Positions 25,601 through 33,934 of a stretch of 64,000 bases of DNA are shown in pieces (positions within the stretch are counted from its first letter, which is position 1; every line of letters starts with the position of its first letter). The notes beneath the pieces are model-generated. The model was not told the DNA's origin, did not search any database, and worked only from the letters and a program-made list of their open reading frames with translations. Source of the DNA: Cristatella mucedo (Eukaryota; Bryozoa; Phylactolaemata; Cristatellidae); the NCBI GenBank assembly GCA_009760855.2, contig WPIO01000116.1, positions 528,001 to 592,000 of the forward strand. Reading direction: 5' to 3'. The position numbers and the translations under genes are program-made.

Positions 25601-27499
25601 AGCAGCCCGTGCAGCTGCCGAAATCAGTATTGGCTGCCTGCCATTGGCTAGCGCTCTTTTTACGGCAAGAGCCTTCCTACATCGTAGCCGTGGCAAGTCT
25701 GCCGAACGATACGATATAGTAAAGCGACCTGCCGCTGTGGCTCGATAGCATAGATGTCGATAGGGGGGCAGGGAGGGGCATAATGCTAGGCCTTGGTGTT
25801 CGTGTTTAAGCTTATGCAGTATCAATAGTGTCAACCATGCAGGTTGTGAGCTTGGTTCATTTAATATTGCTGCTTTTCATTAGCTGGGGTCGGGCGGGCA
25901 GGATTGGTTGGGTGATGGTGATGAGGGTGTGGTTGTGCTAAACATGGATCGCCGAGCATAGTGCTCATTAGAGGAGGAAGGGAAGGAGATAAACCGAGAG
26001 AAGTAGTAAGAAAAGAGGAGCTGACAACAGGAATTGCAGATTGAGATGCACCCACACAGACACACAAACGCTCACTTTCACAAACTCAGGCTAAATTGAA
26101 TGCGTCAAAGAGAAAGTGAGAAGCATAGCTGAGTCTGGAGGACGATCGAGGAAGTAAATATCATGCCAGTCTTGGCTTAGCTCGGCTTAGGACTGAAAGG
26201 GGTGTGTCACGTACATGCAGGGCCTTGGTAGCCCACAAGGTAAGGTGCTCGCACTTCACGACCGAGGTTGTGGGTTCGAATCCTGCAGTGGGCAATCCTT
26301 TATTGCCAACTGCAAGCGGTGATAGTTGATAAGGCTCTTCTGCTGCTATACAAATGAGTTTGTCAAATCAGCCAACATGGCAGGCGCGTGCTTTATCTTT
26401 ACCGAATAGCAGTTCGACCATTGAGATGTTTGAAGTGAATGCAGTAAATTGCTATGTATCTGGTAGCTGCTGATGTATGTAATGTAAATCATGTCAACCG
26501 TGTTCACTCTGTACTTGTAACAGCTGCCGTAAGTACGGTGTTCAACTGCAGCACAAGCCATGTACTGCTGTGCAAGCGAAGCAAGTGGGTCATTCAATGT
26601 TCCATTTGCAGACAGCCAAAAAAGGCGAAATTCCGCTAAATCCCTGCGCAGCTAAATTTCACTCTCTTGGCCAAATAATGTGAGAAGTGCAGATTCTCTA
26701 CGAGAAGTGCATGTGTCTGAGCCTAGCGGTCACTAGCTAATGCCTTGGTGGCGTAAAAGTAGCCGCAGAGAACTTTCGGAGGAGTTTGGGGACAGAGTGC
26801 TAGAACAGGCAGCAGAAGTTAACGTGTTGCCTCCTCGAAGGCTCGTGGAAGGAAGTCTCTGTCTGATTGAGCAGTACGGTGTGTGACATTTTGACATGGA
26901 GGGAAGAAGGAAAAGTCACCGCACATATTGACCGTGTGAGAAGGCGTAGGAGGAAAATGGGAAATGAGAGGAGGAATTGGGGAGGGGGAGGTGAGTAACT
27001 TAAAAGAGTTGGAATGGGAGAGAACCTGAGATGAGTAGGAAGAGGATGAGGAGGGAGTAGAGAGCTGAGAGGATGAGCTAAGAAGATTACAGAGCTGAGA
27101 AGAGTAGAGAGCTAAGAGCAGGAGGAGAAAGAGAATAGCTGCGAGGACTGGGGAGCTGAGAAGAGGAAGCGAATGCTGCTGCTCTAGGTCATCCAGTTGT
27201 AGCTGCTCGTGGCAGGCTGGGGGGTGGTGGTGGCAATGGCATCGTCTGCTGCCGGCATGAGTTGCCGTATTTCATTGAGAATTTCCTTGCAGGCCATTTC
27301 TCCTTCTAGGATAGAGAAGTCACGACAGATCGTACCTGAAATGCTGAATGCAGCTGCCGCTGCTTCTAGACCTGTCAACTGGGACTACTTTTATGATGTA
27401 CTGTTTACGCGACACAACCTGAGGCTCGTGCACACTGTCTGCCACGATAAGCGTGAGCACAAGAAATTCAAGTGCGACACGAGCGTGTTGTATGCATAG
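14315..27499 (+). CDS. DFFB: DFFB / CAD (DFF40), caspase-activated DNase, complete six-exon gene
   Basis: Six exons (14315-14446, 19543-19675, 20680-20850, 21701-21780, 25267-25544, 27310-27499) join in frame to 327 residues; human DFFB has 338. DFFB is the nuclease that cuts DNA between nucleosomes in apoptosis after caspases destroy its inhibitor DFFA. The CIDE-N domain covers roughly residues 12-85 (AFKCCSGDRLFRTGVVAASL; LTLEDGTIVDDDEYF). A helical linker ends in DPDWFEG (140-146). The nuclease domain carries HLINPYS with H243, FSTWNLDH with D263/H264, and LVHTVCHDKREH with C309, H310, K312 and H315, which line up with the family's catalytic and zinc-binding residues. Intron 3 uses a GC donor. 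The basic C-terminal tail of the human protein is absent. All catalytic positions are intact and there is no frameshift, so I read it as functional. Confidence 0.94.
15010..15862 (+). mobile_element. LINE family A, 3' part
   Basis: ORF2 C-terminus (LQWLPVKQRIDFKVLS, GDRALRSCAPRAWN) and a complete 3' UTR ending in a 45-base ATT array. In DFFB intron 1. Confidence 0.88.
15930..16065 (+). mobile_element. tRNA-derived SINE, type 1
   Basis: GCATATGCAAAGCGCCTGGG and AAGTTCTCTTAGGGTG terminus after a degraded tRNA-like head. Confidence 0.65.
16075..16465 (+). mobile_element. LINE family A, decayed 3' part
   Basis: SSYAPKVWN-type remnant, then 3' UTR-like sequence ending GATTGAGTTCTCCCAGG. Confidence 0.5.
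16960..17320 (+). mobile_element. LINE family A, decayed 3' part
   Basis: NSAARLLCREQHIFRIAP, then a frameshifted LPIKQHIGFKVLS and MKSFRGRAF-like region. Confidence 0.7.
17325..18470 (-). mobile_element. LINE family A, 3' part, with nested SINE
   Basis: Minus-strand copy from an (ATT)n tail through the 3' UTR and ORF2 C-terminus (LPVKQHIDFKVLSLTF, CNSLLAGLPACAIR). A type 1 SINE at 17765-17935 splits it. Confidence 0.85.
17765..17935 (-). mobile_element. tRNA-derived SINE, type 1, nested in a LINE
   Basis: Complete minus-strand copy: GTGGTTAAGGTGCTCGCC, GTCGTGGGCTCGAGCCCC, then the GCGCCTGAATAGAGA tail. AATAG flanks both sides, a likely target-site duplication. Confidence 0.82.
18475..19410 (+). 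mobile_element. LINE family A, 3' parts
   Basis: 3' UTR fragment, then ORF2 C-terminus from CNSVLAGLPACAIR to an ATT-type tail; head to head with the minus copy at 17325-18470. Confidence 0.8.
19543..19675 (+). CDS. DFFB: DFFB exon 2 (second half of CIDE-N)
   Basis: Acceptor CTTTTGCAG|GTT and donor GTCAG|GTGCGC, 133 bases, phase 0 to 1. Encodes VPKSDLLHLTLEDG, then TIVDDDEYFHSLPANT and AIYFV, matching the family pattern LPxxxxxLxLxEDGTxxxxxYFxxxPxN. The join GCKRLK-VPKS corresponds to human GCLRFQ-LPER. A competing donor TTA|GTAGGC at 19649 has the same phase but is weaker. Confidence 0.92.
19840..20085 (+). mobile_element. LINE family A, 3' UTR
   Basis: Truncated copy holding the CATGCTGCCACTAACCA block and the AAAGTGCCTAAAGAGATTAA terminus; between DFFB exons 2 and 3. 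Confidence 0.75.
20680..20850 (+). CDS. DFFB: DFFB exon 3 (helical linker)
   Basis: Acceptor CTGTCTGCAG|CC, 171 bases, ending TTTGAGG|GCAAGT, a GC-AG donor. Encodes a helical stretch and ends in KDADPDWFEG, matching human RAEDPPWFEG. Only the GC donor keeps both the frame and the family alignment into exon 4. Confidence 0.85.
20938..21040 (+). mobile_element. LINE family A tail
   Basis: TTTGCAGCAAATGTAAAGTG terminus with ATT repeats, just after DFFB exon 3. Confidence 0.75.
21310..21480 (+). mobile_element. LINE family A ORF2 fragment
   Basis: Matches the HISSTVTSVYF...ACLDKNTTSK segment of the family, ending in the GT array. Confidence 0.65.
21486..21570. repeat. (GT)n microsatellite
   Basis: About 42 uninterrupted GT units. 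Confidence 0.98.
21701..21780 (+). CDS. DFFB: DFFB exon 4
   Basis: Acceptor CTTACAG|GC and donor GAA|GTAAGT, 80 bases. Encodes ILTGASTKSQVMEQS then AKRRIRDYLFE, colinear with human LESRFQSKSGYLRYS and CESRIRSYLREV. It lies about 130 bases after a long GT microsatellite. Confidence 0.92.
21960..22125 (+). mobile_element. tRNA-derived SINE, type 1
   Basis: TTTGGCCTAGTGGTTGA (A-box region), GTCGTGGGTTCGAGC (B-box) and GAAGCACCTGAATAGAGA tail. Confidence 0.82.
22130..22500. other. DFFB intron 4, nothing recognised
   Basis: No repeat or exon recognised; the same holds for 22760-23400 apart from short GGTAACCTT duplications at 22785-22810. Confidence 0.4.
22540..22690. repeat. (CA)n microsatellite
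   Basis: Pure CA at 22592-22655 with flanking imperfect CA. Confidence 0.95.
23419..23850 (-). mobile_element. LINE family A, ORF2 C-terminus
   Basis: Minus strand: MHWLPIKEHIDSNVWSLTF then a diverged C-terminal region with LPTYITSSPNLIKLKK. Confidence 0.75.
23880..24300 (+). mobile_element. LINE RT fragment
   Basis: LLFSAYTQQLEKVIQLHG and HDYATDAIKFS, a decayed LLFSIYT..YADDTQL region. Confidence 0.5.
24530..25020 (-). mobile_element. LINE ORF2 C-terminal fragment
   Basis: Minus strand contains LPIKHRIDSKILSLACRSLH, the family LHWLPVKxRIDFK motif, with a stop in place of Trp. Confidence 0.65.
25267..25544 (+). CDS. DFFB: DFFB exon 5 (nuclease domain core)
   Basis: Acceptor CACGTGCAG|GTC, phase 0. 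Encodes QKRLSAAAWHGHYF, FCDDAGRFDCEG, DSCEHGHLINPYS and RIMFSTWNLDH. These correspond to human QRLRSMQYNGSYF, LCTPEGWFSCQG, DSCLSRHSINPYS and RILFSTWNLDH. The preferred donor is ACCA|GTGCGT (end 25544). A second donor, TGC|GTGAGC, four bases on (end 25548), is also usable with a different exon 6 acceptor. Confidence 0.95.
25730..26210. other. DFFB intron 5, nothing recognised
   Basis: No repeat family or exon recognised in this stretch. Confidence 0.4.
26222..26365 (+). mobile_element. tRNA-derived SINE, type 2
   Basis: Internal promoter boxes TAAGGTGCTCGC and GGTTCGAATCC (26273-26283), then a GGCGATCC-like block and GGCTCTTCTGCTGCTATACA terminus. Confidence 0.82.
26640..27240. other. DFFB intron 5, purine-rich
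   Basis: GA-biased sequence with GAGGAG and GCTGAGA runs; no gene or repeat family recognised. Confidence 0.4.
27310..27499 (+). CDS. DFFB: DFFB exon 6 (catalytic C-terminus and stop)
   Basis: Preferred acceptor CTCCTTCTAG|GATAG. Encodes IEKSRQIVPEML, VNWDYFYDVLF and LVHTVCHDKREHKKFKCD before TAG at 27497-27499. Human has IIEKKRTIIPTL, VDWEYFYGLLF and LVHIVCHKKTTHKLNCD plus a basic tail that is missing here. An alternative acceptor TTGCAG at 27291-27292 would add AISPSR in frame if paired with the downstream exon 5 donor. Confidence 0.93.
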
Positions 27500-27505
27500 G
27501 TTAAT

Positions 27506-27576
27506 AGACTCTCGAGCCGTCGATCGTCGATCACGATCGACGTCTCGATCGATCACGATCGACGGCTCGAGAGTCT
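27506..27576. repeat. 71-bp palindrome just after the DFFB stop
   Basis: Perfect 22-base arms (27506-27527 and 27555-27576; cores CTCGAGCCGTCGATCGT and ACGATCGACGGCTCGAG) around a 27-base spacer that is itself rich in GATC/CGATCG. Starts 7 bases after the TAG. In RNA it would form a very stable stem in the 3' UTR. Confidence 0.9.
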
Positions 27577-27749
27577 GTGAAAGAGAAGAGACGGTGAAGA
27601 CACCCACCGGTGCTGCGAGCGAGCAGCCTCTACAATTCATTGTCAGACACGTTTCTTGTCTGGTTACCACTTGTTGCCATGCAGCTCCGGTGGCAGAGCT
27701 GATGCTGCGCATGCTGCCGTACGTCTTGTTCTTACCTAATTATTTTTGA

Positions 27750-28080
27750 TCGCTCTCTATTTGCAATTCTGACGACCTGTGCACAAGCCTCCCCTCCCCC
27801 GTGTATTCCCACTTACCGACCAGTGTTCTACAGAATTTCTTAGCGTCAGACAGCGCATTAAGTTTAATTGAGAACCTGCTGGGCTGACATCCAATCTTGT
27901 GCGCTCAAGTGAGTCATAATAAACCGTTGTCGCATCTTGTAGCCAGTTGCACCTGTCAAGACAGGTCGCCGCCGCTTGCAAAGAAGTGGTTTTATTTACG
28001 TCGATGCATGGGACCAGCTGTGCCACTTGACGGTTGGCTTTTGTGGAAGCCTTTTGCATAGCACGCACAGTGTAACCGAT
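27750..28080. other. Unassigned, downstream of DFFB
   Basis: A 103-codon minus frame (27757-28068) is open but has no recognisable domain or clear splice sites. No polyadenylation signal for DFFB is obvious in the first 200 bases. Confidence 0.3.
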
Positions 28081-28089
28081 CTTTGTCCG

Positions 28090-28600
28090 GGCACTTCAAC
28101 TCGTTACAGGCGAGCAATCACTTCTGTGATCTGCCAGTAGGCTCTGTTCCTGGCCTGCTTTTTTTTAACAGTTTATACTCTCCCTCTTGCCGATGTGATT
28201 ACCAGGCACAACCTAGGGTTTCACTATGATGCGGATGACACAAAAGCTTTGTTTCTTTGCTTTGATCCCTCCCAGCCCTCCAGCAAGTCGATTCTCCTAA
28301 CTCTCTTGCTTCACGTAGTGCTGACATCGGCACATGGATGGCAGCAGACTTTCTTAAATTACATGACGGTAAAATCATCTTGCTAGTTATGAGCCGACCT
28401 AGCGTGACCCAGAAATTGGAAAGACTATCGCCCAAAATCAGATCTCACAGCCTATTTCTCCCGTTGAATTAACATGAGATCAATGTATCTGTTACTAAGT
28501 GACCTTTCACTAAACGACCATATCAACTCCACTGTAAAGCCTGCCTACTCTCAGCTACATAGCACTTAAAATTTGGCTTGCTTAGACAAGGATGCTTAGA
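28090..28600 (+). mobile_element. LINE family A, RT fragment
   Basis: ITRHNLGFHYDADDTKALF, then LCFDPSQ and downstream ORF2-like sequence with indels. Confidence 0.75.
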
Positions 28601-28619
28601 CCGGCTGCCTCGCTATCCC

Positions 28620-29260
28620 CACTAGTTGCAGAACATTAAAGGCATTTTATTCTACATTGATTGGATGATCTCGATTACATATTGCTTGACCTTGTTGACC
28701 TATCAAAGTAGCTATAGCTACCGGTCGTGCGACAAATCGTCCCACAGAAGTAGGGCTCAAGAAAGTCGCTGCTCTTCCCAATCGAAAGAATTGCTTTCTT
28801 TACAGCTATGCACCAGAATCACGTCGCTGACCCCCTGAATACCGGATTCGTAATTCACAGTCCATAGGCCGATCTGTCAGTGCTGTCGAAAGCAGCATGC
28901 AACGTATACAGCTGCAATGCAGCTTGTAACATGGTGGGTTGCTAGGCAGTCGATGTGATCAAAGGAGCTTTGAGGCAGCTTCGAACTATGGCAGACACGC
29001 GGCGGCCAGCTCACACAGAATGGGATTTCGATTCCGGGGGTATGGGTGCATGCTATTATTTACAGTGGGACTAAACCTGACCTAGAATTAATGTCTATCT
29101 AAAGTCGTGACCGCTCCGAGGGCAGGAGGCCTGATAGCTTAGCATTCAGTTAGCCATCTTTGAGCGTTCAAATTATTCCTATAGGATTTGCTGACTTGAG
29201 TCACAGACCACCTGAGATACGACCAATCCGAAACGATAGCTCTCACCAGCATTGTGGCCA
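28620..29260. other. Nothing recognised
   Basis: Between a LINE fragment and the candidate minus gene; no feature I can support. Confidence 0.4.
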
Positions 29261-29269
29261 AGGCTAAGC

Positions 29270-29925
29270 TTAAAGCTCCTTTTTATTGCCGAAGAGCTCG
29301 TGCATTGGAGTGGCATCCGGAAGCGGTTGCTGGATGCATTCCAAGATGCCGAGACCAGCCACAAGACTGCGTCCGATTGAGAATGTGAGCGGCATGCAGT
29401 GGTTAACCAGTCTTAGGATTGGCAAACCTGCACGAGTGACTGGCTAATGCTCTTGAGTTAATGCACCTGAAAAGGCCAGCGACTTTAAGAGCCCGGAGGT
29501 AGCTCTTTCGATTCCTTCAACTAGCAGCGGTACACTGTCTGAATCTACTGCCATCATCTGCTGCTGCCGGCTGAATGAAAGCAGTCGATGGTCTGTATGT
29601 AGTTCAACACTCTTGCCTGTAGATCGTAGCGTTAAATTGACGCTTGCTATTTCTTGTCTCATCGAACCAATTTACCTTGGGCATATTGAACTGCGATTGC
29701 CGGCCAATTGCAGACAGACAAGCAGGAAAATATTGGAATAAATTAGTAAATGTAAAACATAATATAAATGTAAGCATTAAGCTGAACAAACCATTTGACA
29801 CAGCTTACGGAGCAGCCGGTGCGAATAAAAATGGAAGAAATCGGCAGATCACTCTGGCTTATTGACGGCCCATTCTTGAAAAAAACGGAGCTGTGCTTAT
29901 GATAGCTGTCTTCGGCCTTCACGAT
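29270..29925 (-). CDS. Candidate unassigned minus-strand gene (three exon-like pieces)
   Basis: Three intervals look like exons with splice sites. Piece A, 29809-29925: acceptor CTTTTGTCAG, donor TCC|GTAAGC, encoding 39 residues starting IVKAEDSYHKHSSVFF. Piece B, 29467-29616: acceptor CTACAG, donor TTCAG|GTGCAT, containing PLLVEGIERATSGLLKSL. Piece C, 29270-29366: acceptor GACGCAG, encoding LVAGLGILECIQQPLPD then ATPMHELFGNKKEL and TAA. Residue composition is protein-like and unlike nearby LINE fragments. The phases do not chain (A ends in phase 0, B needs 1, B ends 1, C needs 2), so an exon is missing, a boundary is wrong, or the gene is decayed. I recognise no family. It is tail to tail with DFFB. 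Confidence 0.35.
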
Positions 29926-30109
29926 CTGACAAAAGAACAATGCTAGCTTATTCAAAAGCCTCTTTTTTTGTAGCGATAGAGGAGCCGTTACTGCTATTTA
30001 CTTATTCTATCCTACCATCCCATATCCGCTGACCTTAGAGAAATGCGGGCACCCGGCTTCTTAACCGGTCCTTGAGTTGGGTGCTGTTATACAGGCGGCC
30101 TGAGAAAAC

Positions 30110-30250
30110 AAGTCGGAAATAAATATTAGCTGATTAGACAGTGTCTTGTGTAAGCGATAGAAGGGCCTCGCCAACTACCACCGCCTCTTACATAATCGCC
30201 CACCACAGGATTCGAACCCACGACTTCGGTAGCGAGGTCGTGGGTTCAAT
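30110..30250 (-). mobile_element. tRNA-derived SINE, type 2
   Basis: Minus strand GTCGTGGGTTCGAATCCTG, GTGGGCGAT block and TAATCAGCTAATAT end. Confidence 0.78.
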
Positions 30251-30254
30251 AAAT

Positions 30255-30770
30255 AGGTGCTTTTTTAATTTTTTAAATGTGGTCAAGTCAGGAGATGTCG
30301 TGACTCGAAGTCGACAGTGAGTTCTAGGCTTTGGAAGCCTACGAACTAAAGGCACACTCTCCAAAGGATTTGAGGTGTGTACGGGGTATAAGTAAACAGT
30401 CGGATTGCGAAAAGCAGGTGATACGATGCTTAGCCTGGTGGGGCAGTCGATCTCGAACGAAACAATGGAGGAACCTAAAAGTGAGTGACAACCTTGAAGT
30501 CGATGCCTTGCTTGTCTGGGAGCCGCTGCAGGTCGGCGAGAAGCCGTGCCATGTGGCAACTGAGACGCTATCGACAGACAATCCTAGATGTAGAGTTTCG
30601 AACCAGCTGTAAGCATCTGATTGCACAGACACGTAGACCAGCAAGCAGTGAGTTCCAGAAGTCAAGACGGGATGTCACAAATGCACCGACTAATTTAGAT
30701 GTGGTATCCTTTTCTAAACCAGTCGAATTGTAGCAATATGCAGCTGAAAGTAGGGACACTTGATCGTGGA
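30255..30770 (-). mobile_element. LINE family A, ORF2 C-terminus
   Basis: Minus strand: SLLAGLRVCAIRCLQLV, FSQSDCLLIPRTHLKSF and ITTSPDLTTF-like remnant. Confidence 0.78.
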
Positions 30771-30784
30771 GCTGATAAGGTCGT

Positions 30785-30935
30785 TAATGAAAAAATGCTG
30801 GCTGATGTAGCAGCCTCTTTTTTAGAGCGACAAGAGAGCTTTTATGGCTATTTTTTATCACCACCGCTGGCAGCCGCGATATAGAATCACCCACTGCAGG
30901 ATTCAAACCTACGACCTCGGGACCAAGGTCATGAA
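30785..30935 (-). mobile_element. tRNA-derived SINE, type 2
   Basis: Minus strand GGTCGTAGGTTTGAATCCTG, GGGTGATTC and GCTACATCAGCCAGC end. Confidence 0.75.
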
Positions 30936-30944
30936 ATGAAGGTC

Positions 30945-31125
30945 ACTTTGGAACGTGACACCAAGGCTTCGTATAAATTCAACAGGAGATATGCTGGCAG
31001 AGCGGATTTTGAGCGTTAGCCTTACCAATTTCTGAATCACACTCGGTTTGCCCATAACCTAGTAAGTTGGTTTTATCCTCATTCAATTTAAAAAAGTTTG
31101 CTGCCATCCGTGTGTGGACTTCATC
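30945..31125 (-). mobile_element. LINE ORF2 fragment
   Basis: Minus strand NFFKLNEDKTNLLGYGQ, the family region downstream of the RT active site. Confidence 0.65.
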
Positions 31126-31149
31126 AATACAATGCAACCCACAAGGCCC

Positions 31150-31600
31150 GCCACGGCTTGGCTCCTCCATACCTAGCTGAACTGCTGCACCAGTTTCAGA
31201 CTCGTCGTGCCCTCAGGTCATGTACCGATAATAAATTAGCTGTTCCATTCCTCCGCTAAAAGTCCGTTGGCGACAGAAGCTTTTGCTCTGCAGGTCCTAG
31301 ACTGTGGAACTCACATACCAAAATTCTTACACAACGACAGCCACTCTCCTGCTGCCGACTATGGTTCATTCTTTTCAGCGGTCCTGAGCTGCTACTTCTA
31401 TGCTACTCACTACCTCAACTGCTCCCCTGACTCTGCTGTGTTTCCCTTTGTTGCATGAGACAAAGTCTGTTGGCTACCGAATGCGTACCGAAAGCTGCTT
31501 AGGCTGTGAGTGTGCTATGCAAAACTCTCCTGCGTACCACCCACATAGTCTTTATGGGTTTGTGGAGTTACAGACGGAGATACATTACATTACATTAATA
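31150..31600 (+). mobile_element. LINE family B, 3' end
   Basis: DNKLAVPF-like start, ADYGSFFSAVLSCYFY and a GAGATACATTACATTACATT terminus. Confidence 0.8.
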
Positions 31601-31629
31601 CATGCACAAGGAAGTTGAGAGAATTCGAC

Positions 31630-31730
31630 GGTAGGTATAGATTATAACAACAATAACACTAAATTTGTTATAGGGCCCTCAGAGAACTCAACCTCTTTCA
31701 AAGCACTTTACAGTAACAAAGTAGCAAACC
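31630..31730 (-). mobile_element. LINE family A tail
   Basis: Minus-strand AAAGAGGTTGAGTTCTCTGA terminus with an AAC/TTG-rich tail. Confidence 0.65.
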
Positions 31731-31859
31731 GGAAAATCGCAACACGAAAAACAAGAATGCACAACATATCTGGGGCTAGGGATTGTGGGTACTGAGGTAC
31801 TGTTTCTTACTTGCGTGACTTACTAGAGGTAAGACTTGTTCAGGGGGATCTGTTGTTGT

Positions 31860-32110
31860 CGTATCTACCCACCTTCAGCTACGTGTACGAATTACTGTTT
31901 TGAGCCATTGCTATGGCGGGTTTGTTAATTTTACTCGTGACTTATCTAGGCTTTCACTTCTAAGCAGATGACTCTCAGTTGTACCCTTTGCGTCGATCCC
32001 TCTCAGCCGTCTGTAGCACATCGAATTCTCTCCACTCACATGCTGCTTGTATTAATGCCGTTCGCTTATTATCGTTTCCTAGGCAAGTGAGTCACACCAG
32101 GGTCAATGCA
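31860..32110 (+). mobile_element. LINE RT fragment
   Basis: LGFHF-stop-ADDSQLYPL, a decayed YADDTQLY motif. Confidence 0.6.
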
Positions 32111-32387
32111 CGACTGCTGCCAATTTGTTGTGCCTTAGAACGTCAGGGGATTGCAAGCAATAGGTGATGCTCCTCAGAAGTGCATCCCTGTGCAGCCGTA
32201 TCACTTGCCTTATTGACCGGACTTCAATAAAGAGCTTGATCTTTTTAGGATCGTTCCAGGCTCTTGCTGGAAATTAGAGCAGATCGGTAATTGATACCAT
32301 TCTTTCAAGTATTTATTTTGCAGTCACATCTCAGCTGTCAAAATAAATCCATTAGATGGCCTAGATCGATTCATGATTGCTGCTGCA

Positions 32388-32423
<36 letters not shown>

Positions 32424-32450
32424 CACTTGATAAAGCGCCCTCACGATACG
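32388..32450 (-). mobile_element. LINE family A terminus with (TAA)n
   Basis: Eleven TAA units followed by TGCACTTGATAAAGCGCCCT, a severely truncated copy. Confidence 0.7.
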
Positions 32451-32910
32451 TTCTCAAGCAAAGATGAGATTTCTCGGGAATGTGAATGCACGTAGCTGAA
32501 TTGATATCCCCTAGTTGGTACCAACCGCAGTTCCGGAACAGTTTTCCTTTTCTTTCTTAGGAATTTCAGTGTAATATCACTCACTGAGCAGTGAATTATA
32601 AATGAATTGCCTGGTCAGGGGCAGGGTAAGTGTATGCCTAAGACGATCTCAGGGGCTGACTGATTGTCGTTAAGGTTCAAGGACTTATCGGCCATCAGAG
32701 AGCGAATTTCCTGCAATCCTTAGGGACGTGCAAGCCTGCCCCATGCTGTGCTCCCCCCAACGAGTGCGATTGCCGAGTCAAACGGCACCACCATGACCTG
32801 GCCGTCGTCAGCACGTGCGCTGTCATCAGACTAGGAGCGCTCGCGGCGGTACCTGAGCGAAGGCGCCTTCGGCCCTGGAAACAGGGCCGGCCCACCTTCG
32901 CTGCGGGCAG

Positions 32911-33282
32911 ATGCGCGACGGAGCCTGCCTGAAGCCTCTCACCTGCCGTCACTCGCTGACCGGCGCCGAAGTCTTGGCCGTATCAGCTGACCCCGACGGT
33001 GTGGAGCCCTCGCTCGTGCCTCAGCTGTGGGAATTGGCCAGGCTGGCTGAAGGCCGAGCTAGGGCGGCCCAGCCCGCTCAGGGCTGGGTACGCCGTTGCC
33101 TGGCCACAGACAGATTCGCCACCCGTAGCCATTTCCAGGCCGCTGGCCTGGTGTTGTCGTTCCGGGCCGGGCGGGACGTGCTGCGTCGGGACGTGCTGCT
33201 AGTGGCTGATGCCAGGATTCGTGCAGACCCTGGGTGGATTACCACTTTTCGCCTATGCCGCACGGAAACAGAGACCGTTTAG
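32911..33282 (+). other. Unassigned GC-rich open frame
   Basis: A 123-codon frame in a GC-rich block (32730-33840) with protein-like composition (GAEVLAVSADPDGVEPSL, LWELARLAEGRARAA, DVLLVADARIRADPGW). A possible acceptor CTGCGGGCAG precedes it at about 32909, and another open frame with CDCRVKRHHHDL lies just upstream. I recognise no family; it could be an exon, an ORF1-like LINE piece, or chance. Confidence 0.25.
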
Positions 33283-33866
33283 CCACTGCCGGCCACTGCG
33301 TTGAGCCACTGCCGGCCGATAGTGCGTGCCTTCGTGGCCCAACACGACCAGGTTCTAGGCAGCTTAGTAGAAGCTTTTCCGGCCACCGGCTTTTAGGCCT
33401 CGCAGCAGGTCTCGCCTTCCCGCTCGCCGGGGGGGGGTCCAGCTGGAGATCCGGACTGGGTCATCGGCAACGACACTGATCACACCGGTCATCGCCGACG
33501 CAACGCTGCCGTTTAACCGCAGCAAGGATGCCTTGGCGGTGGTGGTGGTGGTGACCCGGAAAAGATTGAAAAGTACACGATCTCTCCTGACCTCTAGTTA
33601 CCGGACTGCCGTGGCGAGGCCCTTCGAGGTCGGCGCCCTTGGCAGCCGGTGGCCCGATAATTGAGCCCGCCCAGCCGACCCCGGCATTGCACTCTCGGAA
33701 AGGATGGCATTGTGGCGACTATGCGTCGCGGACGCCATTTCCGGTTCGGAAGCTGTGTGGTGCCGATTCGGATCCGAGAGTCGCTGGTCGCACCTGCGGC
33801 CCGGTTAGGGCAGGGCTTCTTCGATTAATGTGCACATTGCTGTATTCACATTTTAGCAAACTAGTT

Positions 33867-33867
<1 letters not shown>

Positions 33868-33912
<45 letters not shown>
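33868..33912. repeat. (AT)n microsatellite
   Basis: About 21 AT units. Confidence 0.95.
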
Positions 33913-33913
<1 letters not shown>

Positions 33914-33934
33914 GTGCGTGTGTATATGTATTCA

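Noticed and set aside
26222-26365. tRNA-like A and B boxes as real tRNA genes (also at the other SINE sites)
   Set aside because: No complete cloverleaf with matching acceptor stem; each is followed by a repeat-family body shared by many copies.
29270-29925. Naming the minus-strand candidate C1orf174
   Set aside because: Only a few residues resemble the family, in an order that cannot be aligned together; synteny alone is not enough.
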